A DNA stretch of 64,000 bases from assembly GCF_000750635.1 (NCBI RefSeq), contig NZ_CCDM010000006.1:310001-374000 (forward strand), written 5' to 3'. This stretch comes from Oceanobacillus jeddahensis. GTDB taxonomy: Bacteria; Bacillota; Bacilli; Bacillales; Amphibacillaceae. The first letter of the stretch is position 1, and every line of letters starts with the position of its first letter. Below are positions 40,670 through 50,040 of this stretch, one piece after another. The notes under the pieces were generated by a model. The model had not been told where the DNA came from and did no database searches. It saw only the letters and a list, made by a program, of their open reading frames with translations. Position numbers and translations under genes: made by a program.

Positions 40670-41437
40670 TTGAAAAATATATTACGAAGTGAGACAGAAC
40701 GGATTTTTAAAAGGAAAAAGACATGGATTGGAATTGGTATTTATTTGCTGCTGATTGGATTTCAATGCTTATTTCTTTCGGCGTTTGGCGGAGTTGCTTT
40801 TTACAGTCCGGAAGAAGAGGTTACTTTGAATGCTTTAAATACAGCACCCTTCCTGCTCAGAGAGTTGGGTCTATTCTTCTTATTTATTCTGATTCCCATG
40901 CTTGTTGTGGACAGCTTTAATGGAGAATATACATCTGGTGCGTATCGGATGGTGTTATTAAGACCTGTTCCAAGAGGAAAGCTATTCATGGCGAAGATTA
41001 TAGTATTATCTATTATTGTTTTTCTGCTGTTAATGATTACAATGGCAGCAGGTATAATCTATGGACAACTGGCATTTCCCGGTGTTACAGAAACTACTTT
41101 TTTAGATACGGAAATGCTTCAGCCGCTCGCAGCATATGGCTATGTATTTTTATATTATCTGACCGCTTTTGTTATTTTGGTTTCAGCAATAATGGCAGGG
41201 AGCTTGATCAGTACTATATTGCCAAATATGATTTTAGCTTATATTGGAATCATCGGCTTTCTGGTCGGAAGCATCTATATTTCGGATTATATGGTAATTT
41301 TCCTATCCATGGCAGATACAATTTTTGTACTCTTAGCAGGGCAGAAACGGATGATGTTTTTGGTCATATTGTTTCTTATTTTGGGAAGCTATATACTGAA
41401 TATAGGAATTTGGAAAAAGCGTGACTGGATAGGATGA
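40670..41437 (+). CDS. ABC-2 permease, LanE/LanG-like, second
   Basis: 255 residues, paralogue of the preceding permease (start MKNILRSETERIFKRKKTW; coupling loop GEYTSGAYRMVLLRPVPRGK). Six membrane segments. I take the TTG at 40670 as start: AGGTGGTG lies six bases upstream, and the N-terminus then aligns with the first permease. A GTG at 40658 in the same frame would cover the ribosome site. The stop overlaps the response regulator start. Confidence 0.85.
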   Translation: MKNILRSETERIFKRKKTWIGIGIYLLLIGFQCLFLSAFGGVAFYSPEEEVTLNALNTAPFLLRELGLFFLFILIPMLVVDSFNGEYTSGAYRMVLLRPVPRGKLFMAKIIVLSIIVFLLLMITMAAGIIYGQLAFPGVTETTFLDTEMLQPLAAYGYVFLYYLTAFVILVSAIMAGSLISTILPNMILAYIGIIGFLVGSIYISDYMVIFLSMADTIFVLLAGQKRMMFLVILFLILGSYILNIGIWKKRDWIG

Positions 41438-42123
41438 TAAAAGTGAAAAGCAAAATTATGCTGGTAGATGATGAGAAAGATATTGTTACTTTTATGAAAG
41501 ACTCCTTGGAGGATGAAGGGTACCAGGTGCTGGTTGCCTATCATGGGGAAGAAGCTTTACGTCAGCTCCCGGAACAGCCGGACTTAATCGTTTTGGATAT
41601 TATGATGCCAGGAATGGACGGCTATCAACTCTGTGAAGAAATTAGGCAGCATGTCTCCTGTCCGATTCTATTTGTCAGCGCAAAAAATACAGAGCATGAT
41701 CGGATTAAAGGGCTGATGGTCGGAGGTGATGATTATATTGAAAAGCCGTTCAGTCTAAAAGAATTAAAAACAAGAATTTATGCGCATTTGCGTCGGGAGC
41801 AAAGGAATGCTTATAAGGCTTATCATCGCATGCATGCGAAAAATCTTATTATTGATACATCGGCATATGAGGTGTTTTACCAGGATAAAAAGATTCCCTT
41901 CACCTATCGGGAATTTGAAATCATCACGTTTTTTGTGATGCACCCTAATCAGGTTTTTACCAAGGAACAAATCTATGAGCAGGTTTGGGGGATAGATTCT
42001 TTTGGGGATTCTACAACCATCATCGAGCATATTAAGAAAATACGTGCAAAAATTCAAAAATATGATCCGTCCACTTCATATATAATAACGGTATGGGGTG
42101 TCGGATACAAATGGGAAGGCTAG
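41434..42123 (+). CDS. OmpR-type response regulator
   Basis: 229 residues. Receiver domain 1-118 with acidic pair in LVDDEKD, phospho-acceptor Asp55 in LIVLDIMMPGMDGY and Lys in DDYIEKPFSL. A winged-helix domain covers about 132-229 (YREFEIITFFVMHPNQVFT, STTIIEHIKKIRAKI). It likely activates the ABC operon it belongs to on sensing an antimicrobial peptide. The ATG overlaps the permease stop; a GTG at 41443 is an alternative start. Confidence 0.92.
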   Translation: MIKVKSKIMLVDDEKDIVTFMKDSLEDEGYQVLVAYHGEEALRQLPEQPDLIVLDIMMPGMDGYQLCEEIRQHVSCPILFVSAKNTEHDRIKGLMVGGDDYIEKPFSLKELKTRIYAHLRREQRNAYKAYHRMHAKNLIIDTSAYEVFYQDKKIPFTYREFEIITFFVMHPNQVFTKEQIYEQVWGIDSFGDSTTIIEHIKKIRAKIQKYDPSTSYIITVWGVGYKWEG

Positions 42124-42127
42124 CCTT

Positions 42128-43573
42128 ATGCAACACTTAAGGAAACAATTAAGCCGTCATTTTTACCGAATTATGCTATTTAGTATTTTGGCAACGATCC
42201 TTACCTGGGTGATTGGGCTCCTATTATTTCAACTCATCTATCAGAATAAAACGTTGAATCCTGCTAATTATTATGAAAGCCAGATACCTGAGCTTGTTGA
42301 ATTTGTAAATGAACAGGAAGACGTATTGAATCCCGATAACCAAGCCGTATTAGAAGAGCGGATTCCTTTAGAAGGGATAGACTATCAAATCGTTGATACG
42401 GATGGTGTGATGCAATATGGCAGTATGCAAGATCGTTATATTGCATCGAGAGAGGATGTATTAACGGAATTGAATAATAATATTTACGATGGAGATCAAA
42501 TTGTTATTTATTATCCGATTACAGATAATGAACAACATCTTCAGGGAGCGGTTGGTTTTCGATATGTGTTGTCAGTCATGTCATCCAATGCTGAGTCACA
42601 ACCAGTACTTCTCAGCTTATTTATTTTCTTCTTACTTGTTCCATTTGTTTATATTTACTTATTTACGTATACCATTGGAAAACGATGGGCAAAAAGAATG
42701 GAAGAGCCGTTTAATGAAATTATCACCGGAGCCAGAAAAATAGAAAATCAAGATTTAAACTTTACGATACGCAATAATAGTAATATCAAAGAATTACATC
42801 AGTTAATCGCAGCTTTTGATAAGATGAAAACAGCATTAAAAGAAGCACTTGAAAAACAGTGGAGTTTGGAAGAAGATAGAAGAGAAATGGTTGCAGCTGT
42901 TGCGCATGACTTGAAAACGCCCTTAACGATTATACAAGGACATGCAGAAGGGATTTTAGAAAGCAATCAGGAGCTTATCAAACGGAATAGACAATATATA
43001 GAGACAATTATATTTAATTGCCAGCGCTCGATTCGTTTAATTCAGGAGTTAAATGATGTATCCAGTTATGAAAAGACAGAATTTCATTTAGAAGTGGAGC
43101 CGACAGATGTGGAAGCACTGATCCAGTCTAAAATCAAGGAGTATCAGCAGTTATGTGATACACAGGAGATCCGGCTGCAAACATCGATACATTATTCCGA
43201 TGGACAGCATGATTTATTTTATCTGGATTCATTTCGGATAAATCAAATGCTGGATAATATATTAACAAACTGTTTACGGTATACACCAGAACAGGGGGTT
43301 ATTACTTGGGATACGTATATAGCGGAGGAAGAACTGAAAATAGTAATTATGGACAGCGGTCCAGGATTTTCAAAACAAAACAAGAAGCAGTTGTTTAAGA
43401 AGTTCTTCCGGGAGGATAAAGCGCGGAATAGCGCGGACGGTCATTCCGGTTTGGGATTATTTATCGCTAAAGCCATCGTAGAAAAGCACCAGGGTGAAAT
43501 CAGTGCAGATAATCATCCTGATAGCGGAGCGGTTTTTACGGTGATTATTCGGAATATGAAAAATAAAATGTAA
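42128..43573 (+). CDS. Sensor histidine kinase
   Basis: 481 residues. Two membrane segments (about 16-37 and 170-190) bracket an extracytoplasmic sensor of about 130 residues. A HAMP-like region follows, then the phospho-acceptor His in AAVAHDLKTPLTIIQGHAEG and an ATPase domain with N-box (LTNCLRY), DSGPGFS and GLGLFIAK. The domain order and H-box are like those of kinases linked to lantibiotic-resistance ABC transporters. GGGAAGG precedes the ATG at 42128; the frame is open from 42098 within the regulator gene. Confidence 0.9.
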   Translation: MQHLRKQLSRHFYRIMLFSILATILTWVIGLLLFQLIYQNKTLNPANYYESQIPELVEFVNEQEDVLNPDNQAVLEERIPLEGIDYQIVDTDGVMQYGSMQDRYIASREDVLTELNNNIYDGDQIVIYYPITDNEQHLQGAVGFRYVLSVMSSNAESQPVLLSLFIFFLLVPFVYIYLFTYTIGKRWAKRMEEPFNEIITGARKIENQDLNFTIRNNSNIKELHQLIAAFDKMKTALKEALEKQWSLEEDRREMVAAVAHDLKTPLTIIQGHAEGILESNQELIKRNRQYIETIIFNCQRSIRLIQELNDVSSYEKTEFHLEVEPTDVEALIQSKIKEYQQLCDTQEIRLQTSIHYSDGQHDLFYLDSFRINQMLDNILTNCLRYTPEQGVITWDTYIAEEELKIVIMDSGPGFSKQNKKQLFKKFFREDKARNSADGHSGLGLFIAKAIVEKHQGEISADNHPDSGAVFTVIIRNMKNKM

Positions 43574-43578
43574 GAATT

Positions 43579-43616
43579 TAAATCCATGCATCTATAAAGG
43601 AGTATGGATTTTTTTC
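43579..43616 (+). terminator. Terminator of the ABC/two-component operon
   Basis: AAATCCAT pairs with ATGGATTTTTTT. Confidence 0.75.
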
Positions 43617-43863
43617 ATATCTGGAAATAATAAAAACCCATTATAACAGGATTTTAAAAATGAAAGTAAGAACATTATAAAAACGCGTTCTTCTAATGTT
43701 CACAAATTCTACTAATAAAATCTTCTATACAAACTGATTCATTGGAATTAAAATGGTATATGGTATATATTTTTCATAGTGCTTAAAATTTATTACTCCT
43801 ATGTTCTGTTTTTTGTAAAGCAAGCATGTGAGTGGAAGATAGATAAAAGGGGATTAGATTAAA

Positions 43864-44781
43864 ATGGCAGAAACAATCAATGGGCAAAATCAAAAAACGC
43901 CATTCATAAAGATACTTTCGCAAACAGTGAAGACAGGTATTATACGTTCCAATCTGGTTCCGATGTTTGCAGGATTGACATTATCTTTATACACGTACCA
44001 GATTAGTATTACAGACAAGCTCTGGGAAATTTTATTTGCGTTTTTAGGTTCTATTTTCGTGATAGGAGCTGCTGGAGCTTTTAATAATTTATACGATCGG
44101 GAAATCGATGCAATTATGAAAAGAACGCAAGGCCGCCCGACGGTTACAGGTGAAATCAGGCCTGGAACAGTATTGTGGCTTGGTATTATCATGGCTGTAG
44201 CTGGAATTATCCTGCTTTGTTTAACAACACCACTTGCAGGATTTCTTGGCTTTCTGGGATTGTTCTTTTATATTTTTCCTTATACGATGTGGAGTAAGCG
44301 GAGAACAGTATATAATACAGAAATCGGCAGTATTTCTGGAGCGATGCCTCCATTGATCGGCTGGGCTGCGATGTATCCGGATATTACACATCCAGCGATT
44401 TTAGGTCTGTTTGTCATTGCAGTTATTTGGCAAATGCCGCATTTCTATTCGATAGCGATTCGCAGACATGAAGAATATCAAGCAGCTGGAGTTCCGATGC
44501 TTCCTGTTGTAAAAGGAGTCAGACGGACCTATATCCAGACGAATATTTATTTAATCATTATGTTTGGTATCAGCTTTTTATTAAGCTCATTGAGTGTCGG
44601 GCTTATGCTTGTATCATTGATCATGAGTCTTGGCTGGCTTATATTGAGTATTTTCGGTTATCAGCGAATGAACCCAGAAAAATGGGCAAAATCTATGTTT
44701 ATCTATTCCTTGATTCATATGACCGTTGTTTTTTCAACGGTGATTATTTATTCGTTGATGGGAATTATCTTTAAATTGTAG
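43864..44781 (+). CDS. ctaB: Protoheme IX farnesyltransferase (heme O synthase) CtaB
   Basis: 305 residues with about nine membrane segments; UbiA prenyltransferase superfamily. It adds a farnesyl group to heme b to give heme O, the precursor of heme A for cytochrome oxidases. The first aspartate-rich motif is NNLYDREIDAIMKRTQGRP (about 77-95), and the second region YTMWSKRRTVYNTEIGSISG is also diagnostic. No ctaA or cta oxidase genes are near. AAAGGGG precedes the ATG. Confidence 0.95.
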   Translation: MAETINGQNQKTPFIKILSQTVKTGIIRSNLVPMFAGLTLSLYTYQISITDKLWEILFAFLGSIFVIGAAGAFNNLYDREIDAIMKRTQGRPTVTGEIRPGTVLWLGIIMAVAGIILLCLTTPLAGFLGFLGLFFYIFPYTMWSKRRTVYNTEIGSISGAMPPLIGWAAMYPDITHPAILGLFVIAVIWQMPHFYSIAIRRHEEYQAAGVPMLPVVKGVRRTYIQTNIYLIIMFGISFLLSSLSVGLMLVSLIMSLGWLILSIFGYQRMNPEKWAKSMFIYSLIHMTVVFSTVIIYSLMGIIFKL

Positions 44782-44783
44782 TG

Positions 44784-44868
44784 TAATCAGCTTCAAAATT
44801 ATTTTGAAGCTGATTAGCAGAATATATTTAAGAAAAAACCAATTCTGACGCAGAATTGGTTTTTTTCT
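44784..44868. terminator. Two tandem hairpins between ctaB and adaA
   Basis: TAATCAGCTTCAAAA-TTA-TTTTGAAGCTGATTA (no T-run), then AAAAAACCAATTCTG-ACG-CAGAATTGGTTTTTTT, the actual bidirectional terminator. Confidence 0.85.
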
Positions 44869-44878
44869 ATACGTCTCG

Positions 44879-45466
44879 TCAAGGAGAGTGATCAGAATTT
44901 TGGGGAGGGTTTCTTGTTTCTAAAAATAATTGATTTCGATATTCCGTTGGGGAAACACCTGTCAGCTCTTTAAATTTTAGAGAGAAATGCGTGCTGTCGT
45001 TATACCCAGTTTCAAAGCCAGTCTCTGTCACCGACAAATCTTCTGAAAGCAGTAATTGCTTTGCCTTTTCAATTCTTATTTGATGTAAATAGTTTAAAGG
45101 GGTTGTTCCTTTAATTGCTTTAAAACAGCGTTGAATATAATAAGGATTTTTTTGCAGAATTTCGCTCAATAGGTGTAAAGAAATGGTTTCTTGATAATGT
45201 TCTTCAATATATGCTGCTGCATCTTTAGTCACCTCTTCTTTGTAGCCTTTCCAATCAATTTGATCCGCCTTGCATCTGGTACAAGGTCTGAACCCTTCTC
45301 TGATAGCAGCGTCTATACTTTTATAAATAATGACATGTTCAGGATTTGGTGTCCGAGCTGTACAAGAAGGACGGCACACTGTTTTGGTCGTCGTCAAGGC
45401 ATAGTAAAAGGAACCATCATATGTTTTGTCATTGTCCCGGATTGCAATCCATTGCTCTATATTCAA
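44879..45466 (-). CDS. adaA: AdaA: methylphosphotriester-DNA methyltransferase and AraC-type activator
   Basis: 195 residues. N-terminal zinc domain with four cysteines, CRPSC and RPCTRC (about 37-73), which takes the methyl group from DNA phosphotriesters. Then two AraC helix-turn-helix motifs (LHLLSEILQKNPYYIQRCFK and VTETGFETGYNDSTHFSLKF). Methylated AdaA activates the adaptive response to alkylation. No adaB or ogt gene is adjacent. The frame is open to 45556, but GGAGTGA before a TTG at 45464-45466 gives the usual AdaA N-terminus (NIEQWIAIRDND). Confidence 0.88.
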   Translation of the reverse strand: MNIEQWIAIRDNDKTYDGSFYYALTTTKTVCRPSCTARTPNPEHVIIYKSIDAAIREGFRPCTRCKADQIDWKGYKEEVTKDAAAYIEEHYQETISLHLLSEILQKNPYYIQRCFKAIKGTTPLNYLHQIRIEKAKQLLLSEDLSVTETGFETGYNDSTHFSLKFKELTGVSPTEYRNQLFLETRNPPQNSDHSP

Positions 45467-45585
45467 AATAATCACTCCATCTAAATTCGAAGTCAATAAT
45501 GACAATGCCTGATTTGGATGAGTAGTATACACTAAAAAAAGGTGAGTTGTGCACATCTGCCTCGGATATATAAAGAGGTGAGACG

Positions 45586-46554
45586 ATGAAAATGATTGAA
45601 AAGCTTCAATCTATTATGATATTAATCGCTGTTGGGATCGGTCTGCTTTTGGGACAGATCTCCTTCTTTGAACAAAATGCAGATACATTGATTTTACCGT
45701 TTCTGCTGCTTATGCTATATGGCTTATTTTTAACTGTTCCTATAAATAATATAAAATCCGCACTTAAAAACATCAAGTTTTTAAGTATCAGTACGATGAT
45801 TAACTTTGTGTGGACACCACTTTTGGCATGGGGATTAGGTGCAATTTTTTTATCAGATCAACCAGCCCTGTGGCTTGGTTTTATTTTATTTCTTGTCACC
45901 CCTTGTACGGATTGGTATTTAATTTTTACATCGATTGCAAAAGGGAATATGCCCTTGTCCACATCTTTACTGCCTGTTAATTTAATTTTACAAGTCTTAT
46001 TTCTGCCAATATACTTATTCATTTTTGCAGGCGCGATAGAGACAGTTGATTTTACGACAATGATAGAAAGTGTCTTATTCGTTCTGTTTGCTCCATTTTT
46101 ACTTGCTCATGTAACCCGGTATCTGTTTCGAAAGAATAAGACTTTTTTAAAAGAGAAGCTAGTTCCATTTTTTGCTTCATCACAAATTGTATTTTTATGC
46201 TTAGCCATCGTAGCTATGTTCGCATCACAAGGTGATTATTTATTAAATCATCCAGAGGTCATTTTACTTATTCTGATGCCGCTGTTGTTCTTTTTTATCA
46301 TAAATTTTATAGCTGCTCAGACAGCAGGAAAATTTTTTAAATTCAGCTATGAGGATACAGTTAGTTTAAATATGACCATTGTTGCCAGAAATTCACCGAT
46401 AGCGTTGGCTATTGTAGTAAGCGCATTTCCGGATCAGCCCCTGATTGCTTTAGCGCTGATTGTTGGTCCTTTAATTGAATTGCCGGTGTTAGCGATGGTT
46501 GCTCAAGCTTTACTGCTTATCCGAAAGAGGAGCGTTGTAGCGAAGAAGTGTTAA
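45586..46554 (+). CDS. BASS/ACR3-type permease (arsenic resistance protein-like)
   Basis: 322 residues with ten membrane segments. Family features: LILPFLLLMLYGLFLTVPI in helix 2, the unwound-helix stretch LVTPCTDWYLIFTSIAKGN and NMTIVARNSPIALAIVVSAF near the end. Relatives are annotated as arsenic resistance protein or bile acid:sodium symporter. The convergent arsB neighbour supports a link to arsenite or related oxyanions, but no arsR or arsC is present. AGAGGTGAG precedes the ATG. Confidence 0.8.
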   Translation: MKMIEKLQSIMILIAVGIGLLLGQISFFEQNADTLILPFLLLMLYGLFLTVPINNIKSALKNIKFLSISTMINFVWTPLLAWGLGAIFLSDQPALWLGFILFLVTPCTDWYLIFTSIAKGNMPLSTSLLPVNLILQVLFLPIYLFIFAGAIETVDFTTMIESVLFVLFAPFLLAHVTRYLFRKNKTFLKEKLVPFFASSQIVFLCLAIVAMFASQGDYLLNHPEVILLILMPLLFFFIINFIAAQTAGKFFKFSYEDTVSLNMTIVARNSPIALAIVVSAFPDQPLIALALIVGPLIELPVLAMVAQALLLIRKRSVVAKKC

Positions 46555-46563
46555 TTAAATTAG

Positions 46564-46597
46564 AAAAACCAAACACCATCAAACAGTGTTTGGTTTT
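46564..46597. terminator. Bidirectional terminator between the two permease genes
   Basis: AAAACCAAACAC pairs with GTGTTTGGTTTT. Confidence 0.88.
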
Positions 46598-46599
46598 CC

Positions 46600-47898
46600 T
46601 TAAAAAATAATAAGCGTCAGATACAATCCAAGTAAAGCAGTAAAGAGGATAGGAAAAGTTAGTACAATACCAATCTTAAAATATTCACCCCAAGAAATGC
46701 TTATTCCTTTTTGTGACAATACATGGAGCCAGACTAAGGTTGCCAGAGAACCTATCGGAGTAATTTTCGGCCCTAAATCTGATCCGATGACATTCGCATA
46801 GATGAGAGATTCTCTAAGAACCCCCGATGTACTTGTTTCAGCAATCGCAAGGGCATCAATCATTACGGTAGGCAAATTATTCATGATGGAAGATAAGAAT
46901 GCAGCAATAAAGCCCATGGCAAAGGTTGCAACAAATAAACCTTGATCGGCAGTTATCTGAATCACCTTGGTGAGCGCTGAAGTAAGCCCTGCATTTCCCA
47001 GACCATAGACAACGACATACATACCGATAGAAAAGATAACAATGTTCCAAGGCGCATTTCTAATCACTTTTCTTGCTCTCATAAAGGAGCTCCGCCTTGC
47101 TAAGAGAACAAATATTATTGCTATCGCCCCTGCAATGATGGAGACAGGTACGTGAATAAACTCACTTGTAAAGTAGCCGATAATTAATAAACCAAGGACA
47201 TACCAGGAGATATGAAATATTTTCATATCCTTGATAGCTTCTTGAGGTTCCTTTAATTCAGATAAATCGTATCTTTTTGGAATGGTTCTGCGAAAATAAA
47301 TCAGCAGCACGAGAATCGTTGCAAGAAATGAGAAAAGGTTTGGAATAATCATACGTGAAGCATATTCTGCAAAGCCAATTCCGAAAAAGTCAGCAGATAC
47401 GATATTTACTAAGTTACTTATAATAAAAGGAAGTGAAGTCGTATCAGCTATAAATCCTCCGGCGATAATAAAAGGAAAAATCATATGTGCTTTAAAATGT
47501 AAATTTTTTACCATTGCTAGTACAATCGGTGTAAGGATAAGCGCTGCTCCATCATTTGCAAATAATGCAGCAACGATTGCTCCCAATATACTTACGTAAA
47601 CAAACATCTTTAATCCATTCCCTTTGGCTAATTTAGCCATATGCAATGCAGACCATTCAAACAAGCCCACCTCATCCAAAACTAAGGAAATTAAAATAAT
47701 TGCTACAAATGCTAGAGTAGCATTCCAAGTAATATCGATAACTTCCAGAACATCTCCAAAATCAACAACTCCGAATAATAATGCAAGAATAGCTCCGCCT
47801 GAAGCAGACCAGCCGATATCGAGTCCTTTAGGCTGCCAAATGACGAAAACAAGTGTTATGAAAAAAATAATTAGCGCAAGTAAAAGCGATGATGTCAC
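46600..47898 (-). CDS. arsB: ArsB-type arsenite efflux permease
   Basis: 432 residues with about eleven to twelve membrane segments; ion transporter superfamily. LFANDGAALILTPIVLAMV and the later LSSIMNNLPTVMIDALAIA are the paired re-entrant motifs of ArsB/NhaD proteins. It exports arsenite or antimonite in exchange for protons. GTG start at 47896-47898 behind AAAGGAG; the open frame to 47937 includes that ribosome site and is not the start. An unlinked ars gene: no arsR or arsC within the window. Confidence 0.85.
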   Translation of the reverse strand: MTSSLLLALIIFFITLVFVIWQPKGLDIGWSASGGAILALLFGVVDFGDVLEVIDITWNATLAFVAIILISLVLDEVGLFEWSALHMAKLAKGNGLKMFVYVSILGAIVAALFANDGAALILTPIVLAMVKNLHFKAHMIFPFIIAGGFIADTTSLPFIISNLVNIVSADFFGIGFAEYASRMIIPNLFSFLATILVLLIYFRRTIPKRYDLSELKEPQEAIKDMKIFHISWYVLGLLIIGYFTSEFIHVPVSIIAGAIAIIFVLLARRSSFMRARKVIRNAPWNIVIFSIGMYVVVYGLGNAGLTSALTKVIQITADQGLFVATFAMGFIAAFLSSIMNNLPTVMIDALAIAETSTSGVLRESLIYANVIGSDLGPKITPIGSLATLVWLHVLSQKGISISWGEYFKIGIVLTFPILFTALLGLYLTLIIF

Positions 47899-48032
47899 GA
47901 TGATTCTCCTTTGTTTTATTAACGGGAATGTACACAAGTATTGCGTAGTATTTTGATAGAATGTATCATTTATTTCTTTAATGATTATTTGATTATAACT
48001 TTTTTTATAACAGACTTAAAACATATATGATT

Positions 48033-48698
48033 TCATTTTATCTGTTTTAAGTAACGGTAGATGGAAGGCTCGGATACTTCAAGTAGTTTAGCAGCTTCTG
48101 TTACGCCACCTTTTAATAAAAATACGCCTTTTTCATCTAACTTTTTAACGATACGGATTTTATCGTCCACCGACATGTTTGTTGTATGCTGTAATTCCAT
48201 TCTTCCTTCTTCAATAAGCGATGAAAGGATTTGTGTTAAATTATTTTCCAGGTTTTCTGTAATTTCTTCTTCAGCTCTATCTTTCTTTTCAGATGAGGAA
48301 GGAATAGAAGTACGCGGGAAAAATTGATTCATATAATCCTGTACCTTTAAAAGCTGAGAAACATCAACGTTAATACAAAGTAACCCTATTAAAGCTTCTT
48401 CATCGTCTTTTATAAAGTAAACGGAGGATCGGAGGATTTTCTCATTTCGTACGGTGGAATTATAATTAGTAAGATAATCTTTATTTAAATATGTCTTTTC
48501 CGAGACGATTCGAAGAGCAAGATCTGTCATGGGATCCCCAATTTTTCTGCCGCTTATATGACCATTAGCCATTGCGATAATAGAATGATTCGGGTCACTC
48601 ACATCATGTAAAATGACCTCACATTGTTCTCCAATTATATCTGCAATAAAATTCACAAATGGTTTATACTGTTCTAATTTTGCATTCAAGTTTCTCAC
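48033..48698 (-). CDS. YheO/DauR-type regulator (PAS-like + HTH)
   Basis: 221 residues. N-terminal YheO-like PAS domain (about 8-120: FVNFIADIIGEQCEVILHD, SSVYFIKDDEEALIGLLCIN) and C-terminal DauR-type helix-turn-helix (about 175-221: IRIVKKLDEKGVFLLKGGV, SEPSIYRYLK). DauR controls D-arginine use in Pseudomonas. Here the divergent neighbours are an ornithine cyclodeaminase homologue and a proline racemase homologue, so it probably senses a related amino or imino acid. The start ATG at 48698 lacks a strong ribosome site. Confidence 0.85.
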   Translation of the reverse strand: MRNLNAKLEQYKPFVNFIADIIGEQCEVILHDVSDPNHSIIAMANGHISGRKIGDPMTDLALRIVSEKTYLNKDYLTNYNSTVRNEKILRSSVYFIKDDEEALIGLLCINVDVSQLLKVQDYMNQFFPRTSIPSSSEKKDRAEEEITENLENNLTQILSSLIEEGRMELQHTTNMSVDDKIRIVKKLDEKGVFLLKGGVTEAAKLLEVSEPSIYRYLKQIK

Positions 48699-49044
48699 CC
48701 AATCTCTTTATATAAACTTCATTCATTTTACCATATCACCTTTAAAATGATTCGAAATAATATTGCTATTATGACAATCATCATGTAATATATAATACAA
48801 TATTAATAAAATATTATCAAAATAATAATAATTTATTAATGGGAGGATTAAAAATATAAATTCAGTTTTTAATGAGCGTTAATTAGAATACTAATCTTAG
48901 GCGATAAAGTTAAATGGAATCTTTTGTTTGTCAATGAAGGAAGAGGTTTTTGTTATGGAATTACTGATTTTAAAATGAAAGTTGCTCTGTTACCACTATT
49001 TACATGAATAGAGGATCAAGTATTAAGCAGTTAGGAGTGTTTTT
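48699..49044. promoter_or_regulatory. Divergent regulatory region of the imino-acid genes
   Basis: 345 AT-rich bases without a gene between the YheO-type regulator and the ornithine cyclodeaminase homologue. Promoters for both must lie here. Runs of ATAATATTA-like sequence at 48760-48840 blur any clear boxes. Confidence 0.5.
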
Positions 49045-50022
49045 ATGTTAATACTTAATGAAAACGACCAACGTGAATTGTTAGAGATGAATGAAGTTAT
49101 TGAACGTACGGAAGATGCGTTAGTGCAGTATTCACAAGGGAATACAATAACTCCGATCAGAGCGTCGCTTCCATTTAATGAAGGCGAGAACTCATTTTTA
49201 GTCATGCCTTCTGTGGTTAATGCATCAAAAAATGTTGGTTTAAAAATTGTTTCCGTAGCGCCAAATAATCCCGGTTTAGGAAAGAAGACCATTAATGGTG
49301 TCGTGATGTTGTCCGATTATCAAACCGGAGAACCCATAGCACTGCTTGAGGGCTCTTATCTGACAAAAATTAGAACAGGAGCATTATCAGGAGTAGCAAC
49401 GAAATACCTTTCCCGTAAAAAATCCAGAAAATTCTGTATTATTGGAACAGGAGCGCAGGCAGCGGGGCTGTTTGATGCGATCAAAGCTGTTCGTCCAATT
49501 GAGGAAGTATTTTTATATAACCGGACAAGAGAAAATGCGGAAACATTTGCTGAATACCTGCAGGAACATAATGATTTACAAGTAAGTCTATTTGATAATC
49601 CAAATGATGCTATGGAAAATGCAGATATAATTGTAACCGCAACCAATTCATTGGAACCCGTTTTTTCAGCACCATTAAAAGAAGGGACTCACATAAATGC
49701 AGTAGGTTCTTTTAAACCGGCAATGCAGGAGCTACCGTTCGATGCAATAACAAATGCAGATAAGGTTGTTGTCGAATCAAAACCAACGGCATTAGAAGAG
49801 ACAGGAGATTTAATTCATCCCATCCAAGCAGGTGTTTTTTCAGATGAAGCGATACATGGCGAACTGGGTAATATCGTGAGTGGAAAGCTTCCGGGAAGAG
49901 AGCATGAGCATGAAGTAACGTTGTTTAAATCAGTAGGCTTGGCAGTGGTTGATATTGTTATTGCCAATTACTTTTACGAAAAGGCAGTAAATAAAAATAA
50001 AGGGAAACGATTTCATTTATAA
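49045..50022 (+). CDS. Ornithine cyclodeaminase/mu-crystallin family, candidate pyrroline-2-carboxylate reductase
   Basis: 325 residues, NAD(P)-dependent. PTFF-like start LILNENDQRELLEMNEVIER, substrate arginine in LTKIRTGALSGVATKYLS (about 107-125) and Rossmann motif IIGTGAQAAGLFDAIKAV (about 132-149). The family includes ornithine cyclodeaminase, alanine dehydrogenase and the pyrroline-2-carboxylate reductases of hydroxyproline and D-proline breakdown. The next gene, a proline racemase homologue, favours the reductase role. TAGGAGTG precedes the ATG; 18 bases separate the two genes. Confidence 0.85.
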   Translation: MLILNENDQRELLEMNEVIERTEDALVQYSQGNTITPIRASLPFNEGENSFLVMPSVVNASKNVGLKIVSVAPNNPGLGKKTINGVVMLSDYQTGEPIALLEGSYLTKIRTGALSGVATKYLSRKKSRKFCIIGTGAQAAGLFDAIKAVRPIEEVFLYNRTRENAETFAEYLQEHNDLQVSLFDNPNDAMENADIIVTATNSLEPVFSAPLKEGTHINAVGSFKPAMQELPFDAITNADKVVVESKPTALEETGDLIHPIQAGVFSDEAIHGELGNIVSGKLPGREHEHEVTLFKSVGLAVVDIVIANYFYEKAVNKNKGKRFHL

Positions 50023-50040
50023 AATAAAGCGGGGGATTAC

